Assembly: GCA_947493695.1 (NCBI GenBank)
Contig: CANLSF010000007.1
Span: 186,001 to 250,000, forward strand
Direction of reading: 5' to 3'
Source of the DNA: an uncultured Kiloniellaceae bacterium
GTDB taxonomy: Bacteria; Pseudomonadota; Alphaproteobacteria; Kiloniellales; Kiloniellaceae
DNA length: 64,000 nucleotides
Below the pieces are notes generated by a model that worked only from the letters and a program-made list of their open reading frames with translations, was not told where the DNA came from and did not search any database. This document shows, piece by piece, positions 18,079 to 27,009 of the stretch (positions within the stretch are counted from its first letter, which is position 1; every line of letters begins with the position of its first letter). The position numbers and the translations under genes were made by a program.

Positions 18079-19152
18079 TCAATAAAGCGCAACCGGATTC
18101 CCCGGCGAGCCGGTGCCGCCCTTGATCTTCAGCGGCGACCAGACGAAGAGGAACTCGTAAGCTTTGTCTTCGGCCAGTTTGGAGAGGTCCATGTTTTCCA
18201 GGTTCCAGATGCCACGCTTGGTCAGCATTTCTACGTGGCATTCGAAGGGCTGATCGTTCTCGCCGCCGAAGCCGGGGCCGACCGCTTCCGAGCCCCAGGT
18301 GTCCGCACCCCAGAGGATGATCTTACGTTCCGCCAAGTATTTGCAGGCTGACAGTCCGAAGCCCGGTTCACCGCTGTTGAACTTCGCAATGCGGGTCTTC
18401 TTCTCCTCGGCGCTGTAGCTGTCCCAGTCCTTCGGGTGCCAGAAATTTCCGTGACCGGTGTGGAGAAAAACGCAGTCGCCCTCTTGAACGGGATCGATCC
18501 CCTGGCGTTCGACCATGGCCTCAATGTCAGCCGCGGACACGATACCGGGATCGGTCTTTTCACGGCTGGTCGGGATCGGCATGGGTCCAGCGTTGTAGGC
18601 GACTCCGTCGAGCAGCACACCACGGCAGACGAAGCCCTTCTCGGCAACATGCTCCACGCCCAGGGGCCCGAGCCCATAGGGTGTTACATCTTCATCCTCG
18701 ATAAAGCGGCCGTTGTAAAAGAAGTGTCCTTTCGAAGTGATAATGCCGATGTGGCCGGGCCCGTCGAACTGGGTACCGATCTGGCCGATCTCGGCGGAGA
18801 CGTATTCGTCGTTGTAGACCATCTGCTGTTCGCCAAAGGGCCCGCCGGTGGGCATGCCGGGAATGGTCATGCGCCAACCGCGTGAACCGAAAGCAGGCGC
18901 GTCCTGCTGATAAATCTTACCCAGAGTCGCGACTTTGCCCTGCTTAACCAGCTTGGCGGCCTTCAGGACCATCTCCGGCGTGGTGCGGTTGACCGACCCC
19001 GCCATGTCGTCGGCGCCCCATTCGCTCGGCGCCCAGTTTTCGGTGAGCGGCTTATCGTTTGCCGCCAGCGTCTGTCCCGCAAGACCGGCAGTCAGTGCAC
19101 CGGTCAGGGCGAGTGCGCCCAGGCTGACATAAATTCGAAGACAAGTGATCAC
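18079..19152 (-). CDS. Exported cyclase-family protein (kynurenine formamidase-like fold)
   Basis: A 357-residue protein with an N-terminal signal peptide (VSLGALALTGALTAGLAGQTLA), so it is probably periplasmic. The family signature reads IGTQFDGPGHIG, a variant of the HxGTHxDxPxH metal motif of PF04199 enzymes, with Gln at two His positions, as in a known subgroup. FLHTGHGNFW and LWGADTWGSEAVGPG follow. Members hydrolyse amides or act as isatin hydrolases. GTG 19152 follows AGGGAGGA, better than an upstream ATG at 19245. A secreted member is less usual; substrate unknown. Confidence 0.85.
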   Translation of the reverse strand: MITCLRIYVSLGALALTGALTAGLAGQTLAANDKPLTENWAPSEWGADDMAGSVNRTTPEMVLKAAKLVKQGKVATLGKIYQQDAPAFGSRGWRMTIPGMPTGGPFGEQQMVYNDEYVSAEIGQIGTQFDGPGHIGIITSKGHFFYNGRFIEDEDVTPYGLGPLGVEHVAEKGFVCRGVLLDGVAYNAGPMPIPTSREKTDPGIVSAADIEAMVERQGIDPVQEGDCVFLHTGHGNFWHPKDWDSYSAEEKKTRIAKFNSGEPGFGLSACKYLAERKIILWGADTWGSEAVGPGFGGENDQPFECHVEMLTKRGIWNLENMDLSKLAEDKAYEFLFVWSPLKIKGGTGSPGNPVALY

Positions 19153-19319
19153 AGTGTTCCTCCCTATCAATCGATTGATTTTTGATTTTGAGACGAAGGT
19201 GAACCAGCTCTGAACGAGCTGTCGGCATGATGCCATCTCACACACGTGATGAGAAGCTTCTCGAGGGCTTCATCTCGCACAAGAGGCGAGCGACCAACCC
19301 CATCGATAACACCCGAAGG

Positions 19320-19832
19320 TCAGGACACCCGCCCGCGCCGATAAAGAAAGCGCGCCATTTCAGGCACGAAGCGCACTTCTTCGAAGCCCGTCTTTTCCAA
19401 CACCCTGCGCGAACCCACGTTGTCCGGCTGCGCGAAAGCCCAAACCTCCGGGAGCGCCAGAACCTGATCCGCCTGCTGGAGACTCGCAAGCACAAGCTCG
19501 GTCGCGTAGCCCCTGCCCCAGGCATTCGGATGAAAGGAATAGCCGACCTCGACACCCCAGTCCCGGTCGAAGGGATCGTGATACAACCCGCCCCAACCGA
19601 TAATCTCGCCCGAGGCTTTCTCGATCACCGTCCAGGGCGCGCAGCCGTCACGGCGACGGTAGCGTTCATGCACGGCAATCCGTTGGCGGCACTGGCGCAA
19701 TGAACGGTCGAGATGAGTGTGGCGCATGGCCACCGGATCGCCCAGAAACCGGAACAAGGCCGGGACATCGGTAAGGCGTGGTCGACGGAGAGCCAGGCGT
19801 TCAGTTTCGAGCTCAGGTAACCGCATATGCAT
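19320..19832 (-). CDS. GNAT acetyltransferase (RimJ/RimL-like)
   Basis: A 170-residue N-acetyltransferase. LETERLALRRPRLTDVPALFRFLGDP is the typical RimJ/RimL opening. The acetyl-CoA loop is NAWGRGYATEL (~106-116), and the C-terminal NVGSRRVLEKTGFEEV completes the fold. It probably acylates a protein N-terminus or small amine. No operon partner is evident. Confidence 0.88.
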   Translation of the reverse strand: MHMRLPELETERLALRRPRLTDVPALFRFLGDPVAMRHTHLDRSLRQCRQRIAVHERYRRRDGCAPWTVIEKASGEIIGWGGLYHDPFDRDWGVEVGYSFHPNAWGRGYATELVLASLQQADQVLALPEVWAFAQPDNVGSRRVLEKTGFEEVRFVPEMARFLYRRGRVS

Positions 19833-20452
19833 GGAATGTCAGCTTCACTCGACTTAGTTCGGTCCTATGCCACGCATCATCGTCAACTTGCTCTGCCCTG
19901 CCAAGAAAATGGAATGCTCCGGTCCGAGACACCCTGAAGGAGGCCGCGGCGGCAGTGATCCTCTACTGGCAACTTTCTGCCACTATAAATTGAATTCCAC
20001 TTAAGCGTAGCCAAGAAAATCGCGTCATACCGATTGGAAAGTCGAAGGTCTGCACTCGGCTACCCCAGACGCTCAACAGAGTGCGGATCAGGCAATCGTT
20101 TTCTTTGGTTAGAAGTAATTTTTCAAAAACATATGCACCCATACAAACATAAGAATAATAAGAAAGGTCCTATTTTTTATCAACTAAAAACAGTTATTTA
20201 CTGGAGCTCTAGCAATCGAAATCACTGTTCCGAAACATTGTCGAAGAATTTTACAAGATTTGCGCCATATCGCCCAAAAGTGTCGGCATAGATTACATGC
20301 GCGAAAATTGATTCTTTATCTGGATGGATAAACCTCTGGTTTCACTATGGTTAACAAATTGGCACAACCCTTGCTTTCGTTAACAGAATCGAGAGCAAAC
20401 GCACCGCAGGAAGCGGCACGTACTCCATCCGGGGAAAAGGTAATCAAAAATC
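19833..20452. other. AT-rich intergenic region upstream of PEP-CTERM gene
   Basis: The 620 bp are markedly AT-richer than their surroundings, especially 20110-20300, and have no supported gene. The useful element is a sigma-54 promoter at 20360-20375; the AT-rich DNA upstream could hold activator sites or a bend. Confidence 0.6.
20360..20375 (+). promoter_or_regulatory. Sigma-54 (RpoN) promoter of the PEP-CTERM gene
   Basis: TGGCACAACCCTTGCT fits the -24/-12 consensus TGGCAC-N5-TTGCW exactly, with GG and GC 12 bp apart. Transcription should begin about 12 bp downstream, giving a leader of roughly 65 nt before ATG 20453. PEP-CTERM/exosortase systems in other Proteobacteria use the PrsK/PrsR pair with sigma-54, which makes the match more credible. 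Confidence 0.82.
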
Positions 20453-21121
20453 ATGATGTTCAAAAAACTCGTTATTGCTGTTGGCGCAGCGATGACGCTT
20501 GCTTACGCGCTACCAAGTTCGGCTGCACCAGTTTTGGATCAGTCCTTCGACGCGGTCGCAGCAGGATCAACGACTTCAGGTGGAATCGCGTCGGATCAGG
20601 AGTTAGGCCAGACCTTTACGTCAGGCATCAGTGGGCAACTGACACGTATCGATCTGCAGATTCAGAGCATTAGCTTCGATGCGCCTACGTCCGACCTGCT
20701 GTTTGACATCCTGCCCTCGGATGGCACGTTTCCGACGGGGCCTGCAATCGCCAGCGGGTCAATATCAAGAGAGAGTATCCCTACGTCCTTGCCTGTTGAT
20801 GACCCATTCGTTTCGGTCGACTTGACGTCGTTTAACATTATGGTCACCGCTGGTGAATCCCTAGCGATCCTGTTACGCAATCCCAATCCCGGCGGCTACG
20901 GTTGGTTTGAGGTTTTTGGAGGCGATTACGCTGGCGGAAACTCGCTCATTCGTCTTCCACCAGAAACGGGGTTTGGCGCTATCCCGCTGATCGATCAAGG
21001 TTTTCGAACTTTTGTTGATCCGGGTGCAGTCGTAGCTCAAGTACCTGAGCCCGGCACCATAGCTCTGCTTGGACTTGGGCTTGTCGGCATTGGTTTCGCT
21101 CGTCGTCGAATGGCTGGCTGA
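20453..21121 (+). CDS. PEP-CTERM anchor-domain exported protein
   Basis: A 222-residue exported protein. A signal peptide spans ~1-24 (ending SSAAP). The middle is Ser/Thr/Gly-rich and beta-like with no known domain. The C-terminus (~198-222) is a textbook PEP-CTERM sorting signal: VPEPG, a hydrophobic helix ALLGLGLVGIGFA and RRR. Such proteins are cut by an exosortase and released or anchored with extracellular polysaccharide. No exosortase or polysaccharide gene lies in the window, so it acts at a distance from its processing system. Expression should need sigma-54. Confidence 0.88.
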   Translation: MMFKKLVIAVGAAMTLAYALPSSAAPVLDQSFDAVAAGSTTSGGIASDQELGQTFTSGISGQLTRIDLQIQSISFDAPTSDLLFDILPSDGTFPTGPAIASGSISRESIPTSLPVDDPFVSVDLTSFNIMVTAGESLAILLRNPNPGGYGWFEVFGGDYAGGNSLIRLPPETGFGAIPLIDQGFRTFVDPGAVVAQVPEPGTIALLGLGLVGIGFARRRMAG

Positions 21122-21151
21122 TCACAGCCAAGCGGCTGAAGCTGTGAGTTG

Positions 21152-21181
21152 ACGGCGGTTCCCCCGGGGGATCGCCGTTTT
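21152..21181 (+). terminator. Terminator of the PEP-CTERM gene
   Basis: ACGGCG (21152-21157) pairs with CGCCGT (21173-21178), enclosing CCCCC/GGGGG, and is followed by a short T-run. It lies 31 bp after the stop codon. Confidence 0.75.
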
Positions 21182-21261
21182 CCTTTGCATGAAAAAGCAA
21201 TTGACCACATTGGGTAATACTATAACGTCCCGCCATCGAATTTCTGTGGCTGGCATTTCCA

Positions 21262-21675
21262 TTGGCTGAACTCCGCAAATTCCGGCGACTGGCGCTATTA
21301 CCCCTGATGGCGTGGCTGCTGATGCAGGCCGTCTCGGCGTCTGTCGTCGTGCAGCGCGCAGATGCGGCTTTTTCAGCGGAGTCCCTCTCTGCCTCTGGGA
21401 TTCTTGCCAGTGATATGCTGGTCATCTGCACCCCGCGCGGTCTTGTCGTTATCAACCTCGATGCCGATGGCGGGGAGATCCCTCAGGACTCGAGTTTCTT
21501 TCCAGGCTGTGAATGGTGTCAGCCTTTTGGAGGCCCCGCCGCGATTGCCGGTCCCGAACAGCCGGGATTGAAACTACCGAATACGCGGCTGTATCGGGTC
21601 AAAAACCCTTCCTCGCAGATTGTTGCGCAGAGCGGTGATGCTGATGCCTTTCGGAGCCGCGCCCCGCCTCTTTGA
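21262..21675 (+). CDS. DUF2946-like small exported protein
   Basis: A 137-residue protein with an N-terminal hydrophobic signal (LALLPLMAWLLMQAVSASV), then MLVICTPRGLVVI and CEWCQPFGG. The spaced ICT...CxxC layout resembles DUF2946 proteins, often found beside metal uptake or export genes and suspected of metal binding. No ATG exists: TTG 21262 is the best start after an in-frame stop at ~21222. It is immediately upstream of an iron-chelate-type ABC importer, a context consistent with metal handling. Confidence 0.65.
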   Translation: MAELRKFRRLALLPLMAWLLMQAVSASVVVQRADAAFSAESLSASGILASDMLVICTPRGLVVINLDADGGEIPQDSSFFPGCEWCQPFGGPAAIAGPEQPGLKLPNTRLYRVKNPSSQIVAQSGDADAFRSRAPPL

Positions 21676-21757
21676 GCCCTGCATAGATCTCTAAGTCCGC
21701 GCCAACATAAGTCTGATCGCGCGGATGGTTTCTGCACTCTCAAAAGAAAGCCCATCA

Positions 21758-22873
21758 ATGTTTAAAATTCTGAAGGGACTCGCCGGCGGTCTTGCCGCGT
21801 TCGCCCTCACATTTTCGCTGTCGCAAAACGCGTCGGCTGACACCATCACTGTTACCGACACCGAAGGCCGCAGTGTTGAAGTACCTCACGGCGCCCAGCG
21901 GGTCCTGCTGGGATTTTACTTCGAGGACTTCTACGCCATCGTCGGTGAGAAGGCCTTCGACCGCGTGGTTGCCATCTCCCGCGAGCCCTGGGAAGGCTGG
22001 CGCAACAGCCAGTTTCAGGCTTATGCCGCGGTTACGCCACGCATCACAGAACTGATCGACGTCGGTTACGAAGAAGCGGGCGGTTTCTCCGTCGAGAAGG
22101 CCGTTGCCGCAAAGCCGGATGTTGCGATCATAGCCTCCTGGCAGTACAGCGGTCTGGGTGAAGAAGGTGTCGCCAAGCTGGAAGCCGCGGGTATTCCCGT
22201 TGTGGTCACAGACTACAACGCACAGACGCTCGAAAAGCACCTGGCGAGCACGCGCATCATCGGTCAGGTGATGGCGAGCGAAGAGCGCGCGGAAAAGCTG
22301 GCCGGCGAATATGAAGCAGCAGTGCTGGACGTTATCCAGCGGGTCAAAACCGCCGGCGGCGCGCGGGTACCGGTATATGTCGAGCTCGGGAACAAAGGCC
22401 CGGAGACTTACGGCAACTCCTATGGCAATACCATGTGGGGTGGCGTGATCAAGATGGCCGGCGGCGACAACATTGCCGAGGACAAGATTGCAAACTGGGG
22501 CCCGCTGAACCCTGAGTACGTTTTGGCCCGCAGGCCGCAGGCAGTGTTACTCGCCGGGTCGGACTGGGCCGGTCGCGCTCAGGTTGTCCTGATGGGCTTC
22601 GGCGTCGACGCGGACACGACACGCGAGCGCATGACGCCGTATGCAAAACGTCCAGGCTGGGGCAGCCTGCCCGCCGTACAGAATGGAGAGGTGCACGCGG
22701 TCTATCATGGCGGTGCCCGGACGCTCTATGACTACAGCTTCCTGCAGTACATCGCCAAGGTTCTGCATCCCGAGGCCTTCGCAGACGTGGACCCGGTCGC
22801 GAACCAGGCGCGTTTCTACGAGACCTACCTGCCCATCGAAGCCGAGGGAAGCTTCATGGTGAAGCTTAACTAA
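21758..22873 (+). CDS. ABC transporter substrate-binding protein (iron-chelate/cobalamin type)
   Basis: A 371-residue periplasmic binding protein of the PF01497 (FecB/BtuF) class. A signal peptide spans ~1-28 (ALTFSLSQNASADT). Next comes the class opening ITVTDTEGRSVEVPHGAQRVL, then two lobes linked by a long helix (ASEERAEKLAGEYEAAVLDVIQRV). AKPDVAIIASW is in lobe one, and WGPLNPEYVLARRPQAVLLAG in lobe two. ATG 21758 is chosen by the signal peptide. It is the first gene of a three-gene importer. Ligand could be a siderophore, haem or a corrinoid. Confidence 0.9.
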   Translation: MFKILKGLAGGLAAFALTFSLSQNASADTITVTDTEGRSVEVPHGAQRVLLGFYFEDFYAIVGEKAFDRVVAISREPWEGWRNSQFQAYAAVTPRITELIDVGYEEAGGFSVEKAVAAKPDVAIIASWQYSGLGEEGVAKLEAAGIPVVVTDYNAQTLEKHLASTRIIGQVMASEERAEKLAGEYEAAVLDVIQRVKTAGGARVPVYVELGNKGPETYGNSYGNTMWGGVIKMAGGDNIAEDKIANWGPLNPEYVLARRPQAVLLAGSDWAGRAQVVLMGFGVDADTTRERMTPYAKRPGWGSLPAVQNGEVHAVYHGGARTLYDYSFLQYIAKVLHPEAFADVDPVANQARFYETYLPIEAEGSFMVKLN

Positions 22874-22978
22874 ACAGGATTGCGACAATCCCGGTGTGCG
22901 GTGGCCTGAGCAGATCATGCGCACCGGGATCTGCTGAATTTCACAAGAGTCTGATTGCAGACGAAGAGGCGTTTCGCC

Positions 22979-24028
22979 ATGTCACTCATCGCTTCGGAAA
23001 GCCTCAGCTACGGCGCATTGGTCCGGCGCCGCAGCGTGATCCTTCTGACCGCCGCGGCGGTTCTGGCAACGGTCGTCATCATCGACATCCTCGTCGGCCC
23101 CGCCTTCCTCGGCTTTCTCGATGTCCTCTCTGCGCTGGTGCTGCCGGAAAGCCAAGTTGACGCAACGGTCCACGTCATCGTTCACGAGATCCGCCTGCCC
23201 ATGACCCTGATGGCCTTATTGGTCGGTGCATCGCTTGGGACCGCCGGAGCGTTGATGCAGACCATTCTGGGCAATCCGCTGGCCAGCCCCTACACACTGG
23301 GCTTCTCCGCGGCCGCCGGTTTCGGTGCGGCCCTAGCCATTCTCACCGGCTTCGAACTGCCCCTGATTCCGAGCTTCTCGGTCCCCGTCGCAGCCGCGCT
23401 GGGCGGCTGCATGGCCGCCTGCATTGTTTATGGGATGGCGCGACTGCGCGGCATGACCTCCGAGGTCATGATCCTGGCCGGTATCGCGACCCTCTTCATG
23501 TTCCAGTCGCTGCAGTCCCTGGTGCAATACATGTCCGCACCGGAAGTACTGCAGGAAATCGTCTTCTGGCTTTTCGGCAGTCTGGTCAAGGCCACCTACC
23601 TCTCGGTTTCAATTACCGGCGGGATACTTCTCTTCACCGCGGCTCTGATTCTTCCGGACGTCTGGAAACTGACTGCCCTGCGACTGGGCGATGAGCGCGC
23701 GCAAAGCCTGGGCGTACCGGTCGAACGGCTGCGCCTCAAGATCTTCGCCCTGATCGTTCTGCTGACCGCCGGTGCGGTTGCTTTCGTTGGCACCATCGGC
23801 TTCATCGGCCTTGTGGCCCCCCATATTGCCCGAATGCTGGTGGGGGAAGATCAGCGGGTCCTGCTCCCCATGTCGGCGGTCACCGGGGCCTTTGTGATGG
23901 CAGGTGCCTCGGTCATGTCGAAGTTGATTTCTCCAGGGGCAATTGTGCCGATCGGGATCGTGACAGCCGTCATCGGCGTGCCCTTCCTGTTTCTTTTGAT
24001 CATTCGCGGACGACGGAGATTCTGGTGA
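22979..24028 (+). CDS. ABC transporter permease (FecCD type)
   Basis: A 349-residue inner-membrane permease with about ten helices, homologous to FecC/FecD/BtuC. Signatures include VHEIRLPMTLMALLVGASLGTAGALMQTILGNPLASP and the coupling and C-terminal GTIGFIGLVAPHIARMLVGEDQR. ATG 22979 has GAAGAGG upstream. Its stop overlaps the ATPase start (GTGA), indicating coupling. Confidence 0.93.
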   Translation: MSLIASESLSYGALVRRRSVILLTAAAVLATVVIIDILVGPAFLGFLDVLSALVLPESQVDATVHVIVHEIRLPMTLMALLVGASLGTAGALMQTILGNPLASPYTLGFSAAAGFGAALAILTGFELPLIPSFSVPVAAALGGCMAACIVYGMARLRGMTSEVMILAGIATLFMFQSLQSLVQYMSAPEVLQEIVFWLFGSLVKATYLSVSITGGILLFTAALILPDVWKLTALRLGDERAQSLGVPVERLRLKIFALIVLLTAGAVAFVGTIGFIGLVAPHIARMLVGEDQRVLLPMSAVTGAFVMAGASVMSKLISPGAIVPIGIVTAVIGVPFLFLLIIRGRRRFW

Positions 24029-24783
24029 CCCTGCATGTCAAAGACCTTGAAGTTTCGCTGGGCGACACTTCCATCGTAAAGCATGCCAGCCTCTCCTGCG
24101 CGGCGGGACAGTTCGCCATGTTGATCGGGCCCAATGGGGCGGGAAAGTCGACCCTGCTCAAGGCGCTTTCCGGCCTTCTACCATCGAGCGGCCAGGTGAT
24201 CCTGAAAGACGCAACGCTCGAAAAGACGCAGCGGCAACAGCTTATCGCATACATGCCGCAGGATATCGGGCCGACCTCATCGCTGACAGTCCTGGAAGTA
24301 GTTCTGCTAGGCCGCTTGCGCTCACTCGGCCTATCGGTCCCGGGGGCCATGGCCGACGCCGCCCAGGCGGCACTGGCGCAATTCGGCATCGGCGCCCTTC
24401 AGGGGCGCACGCTGGATGCCGTCAGCGGCGGCCAACGACAACTGGTTTATCTGGCACAAGCTCTCTTCCGCCAGCCGGACGTGCTCTTGCTGGACGAGCC
24501 GACCGCAGCACTCGACCTGCGGCATCAGCTGGTGGTTCTTGAAGCGGTCAGACAGCATTGTGAAACCCATGGCACCATCGCAATTGCCGCCATGCACGAC
24601 CTGACTTTGGCCGCACAATTCGCCGACCAGATGATCTGTCTCTCGCAAGGCCGGATTGAGGCGAAGGGCCTGCCCGAAAGCGTCTTGACCGCCGACCGCC
24701 TACAACGGGTTTACGGCGTCGAAGCGGCCATCACCTATGGCGCGCGCGGACGTCCGAACATCACACCGCTCAGGGCCAGTTAG
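24025..24783 (+). CDS. ABC transporter ATP-binding protein (FecE/BtuD type)
   Basis: A 252-residue ATPase: Walker A GPNGAGKST (~34-42), Q-loop in YMPQDIG, signature VSGGQRQL (~137), Walker B VLLLDEPTAALD, and switch His in AMHDLTL. It energises the FecCD-type importer upstream, with the GTG start overlapping the permease stop. No TonB-dependent receptor lies nearby, so the outer-membrane step is encoded elsewhere. Confidence 0.94.
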   Translation: MTLHVKDLEVSLGDTSIVKHASLSCAAGQFAMLIGPNGAGKSTLLKALSGLLPSSGQVILKDATLEKTQRQQLIAYMPQDIGPTSSLTVLEVVLLGRLRSLGLSVPGAMADAAQAALAQFGIGALQGRTLDAVSGGQRQLVYLAQALFRQPDVLLLDEPTAALDLRHQLVVLEAVRQHCETHGTIAIAAMHDLTLAAQFADQMICLSQGRIEAKGLPESVLTADRLQRVYGVEAAITYGARGRPNITPLRAS

Positions 24784-24796
24784 ACAGAATTTCGAA

Positions 24797-25354
24797 TCAG
24801 GTTACTTCCTTCACCTTTGCATAGAGAGTGCAGTCGCGCGGTGTGGCTGCAACATTGGGGTGGACGAAATAACGCCGAAGCAAACCTTCGAAACGCATGC
24901 CGGCCTTTTCCATGACCCTTGCGGAAGCCGGGTTCTCAGCATCGCAGAAAGCCGTCGCCCGCCAGATATCCGGCTGCGCCAGAGACCAGTCGACCAGAGC
25001 TTTGAGCGCCTCGGCGACAATCCCCTGCCGCCAGAAGGCACGCGCCAGGACATAGCCGAAATCAACGCTGTGCTGAGCCCGACGCAGGTCTATCATACCA
25101 ATCGGCCCCGTTGGGTCATCACGCAGTTCGATCACGTAAGGAAAGACTTCGCCCTCCAACCACTGCGCATCGCACCATTCGAGAAACTTTCGGGTATCGG
25201 CGATAGAGCTGTGAGGCTTCCAGGTTAGAAAGCGCACGACTTCCTCATCCTGCGTGTAGGCCTCGAACAGACCCGCAGCATCCTGGGTTGAGGGTTTCCT
25301 CAACCGCAGTCGTTCAGTCAAAAATTCAACCGGTATGGCGTAAGCTGTTGTCAT
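24797..25354 (-). CDS. GNAT acetyltransferase (RimJ/RimL-like)
   Basis: A 185-residue acetyltransferase with the opening FLTERLRLRKPSTQDAAGLFEAYTQD, central DFGYVLARAFWRQGIVAEAL (acetyl-CoA loop) and NPASARVMEKAGMRFEG. It is another ribosomal-protein-type GNAT paralogue. The substrate is unknown. It converges with the ABC operon and diverges from another GNAT gene. Confidence 0.88.
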   Translation of the reverse strand: MTTAYAIPVEFLTERLRLRKPSTQDAAGLFEAYTQDEEVVRFLTWKPHSSIADTRKFLEWCDAQWLEGEVFPYVIELRDDPTGPIGMIDLRRAQHSVDFGYVLARAFWRQGIVAEALKALVDWSLAQPDIWRATAFCDAENPASARVMEKAGMRFEGLLRRYFVHPNVAATPRDCTLYAKVKEVT

Positions 25355-25505
25355 CACGGGACGTTATCACAGCTCAATCCCAATACAAGCCATGAGTGTC
25401 TGCCATTCGCACTTTGGCCCTGGCGGGTTATTCAAACCGGACCTTTCGCGCGCATCGGAACTCAGAGATCGTAATGGCGAATTTCATTCGACAATGGAAA
25501 ACCCT

Positions 25506-25967
25506 ATGTCTGCCAAGCTCGTTCTGCGACCACCCCTGCCATCAGACTTCGAATCCTGGGAGCGCCTCTGGGAAGGCTATAACAATTTTTACAAAAGGAC
25601 CGGCCCCACAGCCATACCGGCGGAAGTCACCGGAATGACCTGGAAGCGTTTCTTCGATGCTTACGAACCGGTCCATGCGCTGGTCGCCGAGCGCGATGGT
25701 GCTCTGGTCGGTCTGGTTCATTACATCTTTCACCGCAACACAACGATGCTGGGGCCAACCTGTTATCTACAGGACCTCTTCACCGACGAGACGACGCGGG
25801 GCCAGGGCGTCGGGCGGGCCTTAATCAACGCAGTCTACGACAGGGCAAAATCGGCAGGGGCAACACGGGTCTACTGGCACACGCACGAAACCAACGAAAC
25901 CGCCATGAAGCTCTACGACAAGGTCGCCGAAGCGCCTGGATTTGTCATGTATCGAAAGGATTTCTGA
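25506..25967 (+). CDS. GNAT acetyltransferase
   Basis: A 153-residue acetyltransferase with LVLRPPLPSDFESWERLWEGYNNFY at the N-terminus and the acetyl-CoA loop TRGQGVGRALINAVYD (~95-108). YWHTHETNETAMKLYDKVAE resembles diamine-acetyltransferase-like GNATs. ATG 25506 has GGAAA just upstream; the in-frame ATG at 25494 does not. Substrate unknown, perhaps an amine or amino acid. Confidence 0.88.
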   Translation: MSAKLVLRPPLPSDFESWERLWEGYNNFYKRTGPTAIPAEVTGMTWKRFFDAYEPVHALVAERDGALVGLVHYIFHRNTTMLGPTCYLQDLFTDETTRGQGVGRALINAVYDRAKSAGATRVYWHTHETNETAMKLYDKVAEAPGFVMYRKDF

Positions 25968-25971
25968 CGGG

Positions 25972-26913
25972 TCAGGCTTTCACGCCGAAGAGTCCGCGAA
26001 AACTGCGCCAGGGTCGTCCGTCGATGGCCGCAAGCCCCAGGCCGATCAATGCCATGCCCATGAGATGCTTGGGCAACAGCACTTCACCCAGGATCAGCAC
26101 GCCCAGCAGGATCGCACTGACAGGAACAAGGAACGTGACCAGCAGCAGGTTGGTGGCACCCGCGGTTGCGAGAATCCGGAAGTAAAGGATATAGGCAAAG
26201 GCGGTCGAAAGCGCTGCAACTCCGATCAGGGACCAGATGGCAGCCGCACTGGGCAGCGGCAGCAACCAGGGCTGATCGATAATCAGCATTGCCGGCACCA
26301 TTAGCACACTGGAGGCAGTCACCTGACCTGTCGCCGTCGCCATGGGCGAGACCTCCAGCGCGCGGAAACGGCGACCGTAGACACCGGCGAAGGCATAGGA
26401 CAATGCCGCCGCCAAAACGGCGATCTGCGCAAATACATTCGTACCGAGTCCACTGAGAACATCGCCGCCGATCATGATCACGACCCCGACCAGCCCGACG
26501 AGCACACCCACCACTCTGCCCCCCGTGATTTTCTCGTCTGCCGTCATCCAGTGCGCGACCAGAACGGTAAAGAGCGGTGTGGTCGCATTCAGGATCGAGG
26601 CGACCCCCGAAGCGATATGAATCTGCCCCCAGACGATAAGGGTAAAGGGAATGACATTGTTAATGAGGCCCATACAGAAGAAGGCGCGCCAGATGGCGAA
26701 AGACGTCGGCATCCGCTGTCCGAACGAGCGGAGCAGAATGTGCAGGATAACGGCCGCCAACACCACACGGCCGACCACGACCGTCAGTGTCGGTAATTCA
26801 CGGACGGCGACCTCATTGAAAAAGAACGACCCGCCCCAGACCAGAGCGAGCAAAATCACCATCCCCCACTCCAGTGCGCCCATGGAGTGATTAATCGCCG
26901 GTCCCTTGGTCAT
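25972..26913 (-). CDS. EamA/DMT-family transporter
   Basis: A 313-residue ten-helix membrane protein formed by two EamA repeats. The first repeat has WGMVILLALVWGGSFFFNEVAV, and the repeat boundary lies near HWMTADEKITGGRVVGVLVG, typical of the family. These are exporters or exchangers of metabolites and drugs. It converges with the GNAT gene, with stops 4 bp apart, and is head-to-tail with the TetR gene upstream, 96 bp away. Confidence 0.92.
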   Translation of the reverse strand: MTKGPAINHSMGALEWGMVILLALVWGGSFFFNEVAVRELPTLTVVVGRVVLAAVILHILLRSFGQRMPTSFAIWRAFFCMGLINNVIPFTLIVWGQIHIASGVASILNATTPLFTVLVAHWMTADEKITGGRVVGVLVGLVGVVIMIGGDVLSGLGTNVFAQIAVLAAALSYAFAGVYGRRFRALEVSPMATATGQVTASSVLMVPAMLIIDQPWLLPLPSAAAIWSLIGVAALSTAFAYILYFRILATAGATNLLLVTFLVPVSAILLGVLILGEVLLPKHLMGMALIGLGLAAIDGRPWRSFRGLFGVKA

Positions 26914-27009
26914 GATTTCCCGCCCGCCCCTTAAATGCAAAGTCTGCCCCCGGAACTACTCCCATTCACACGCACGCGCCATCCGTTTCTTGCGCTTGAA
27001 TACGCCGGA

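Noticed and set aside
21676-21757. Cobalamin riboswitch or Fur box ahead of the FecB/BtuF-type gene
   Set aside because: The 82-bp gap is too short for a cobalamin riboswitch and no Fur-like palindrome was seen.
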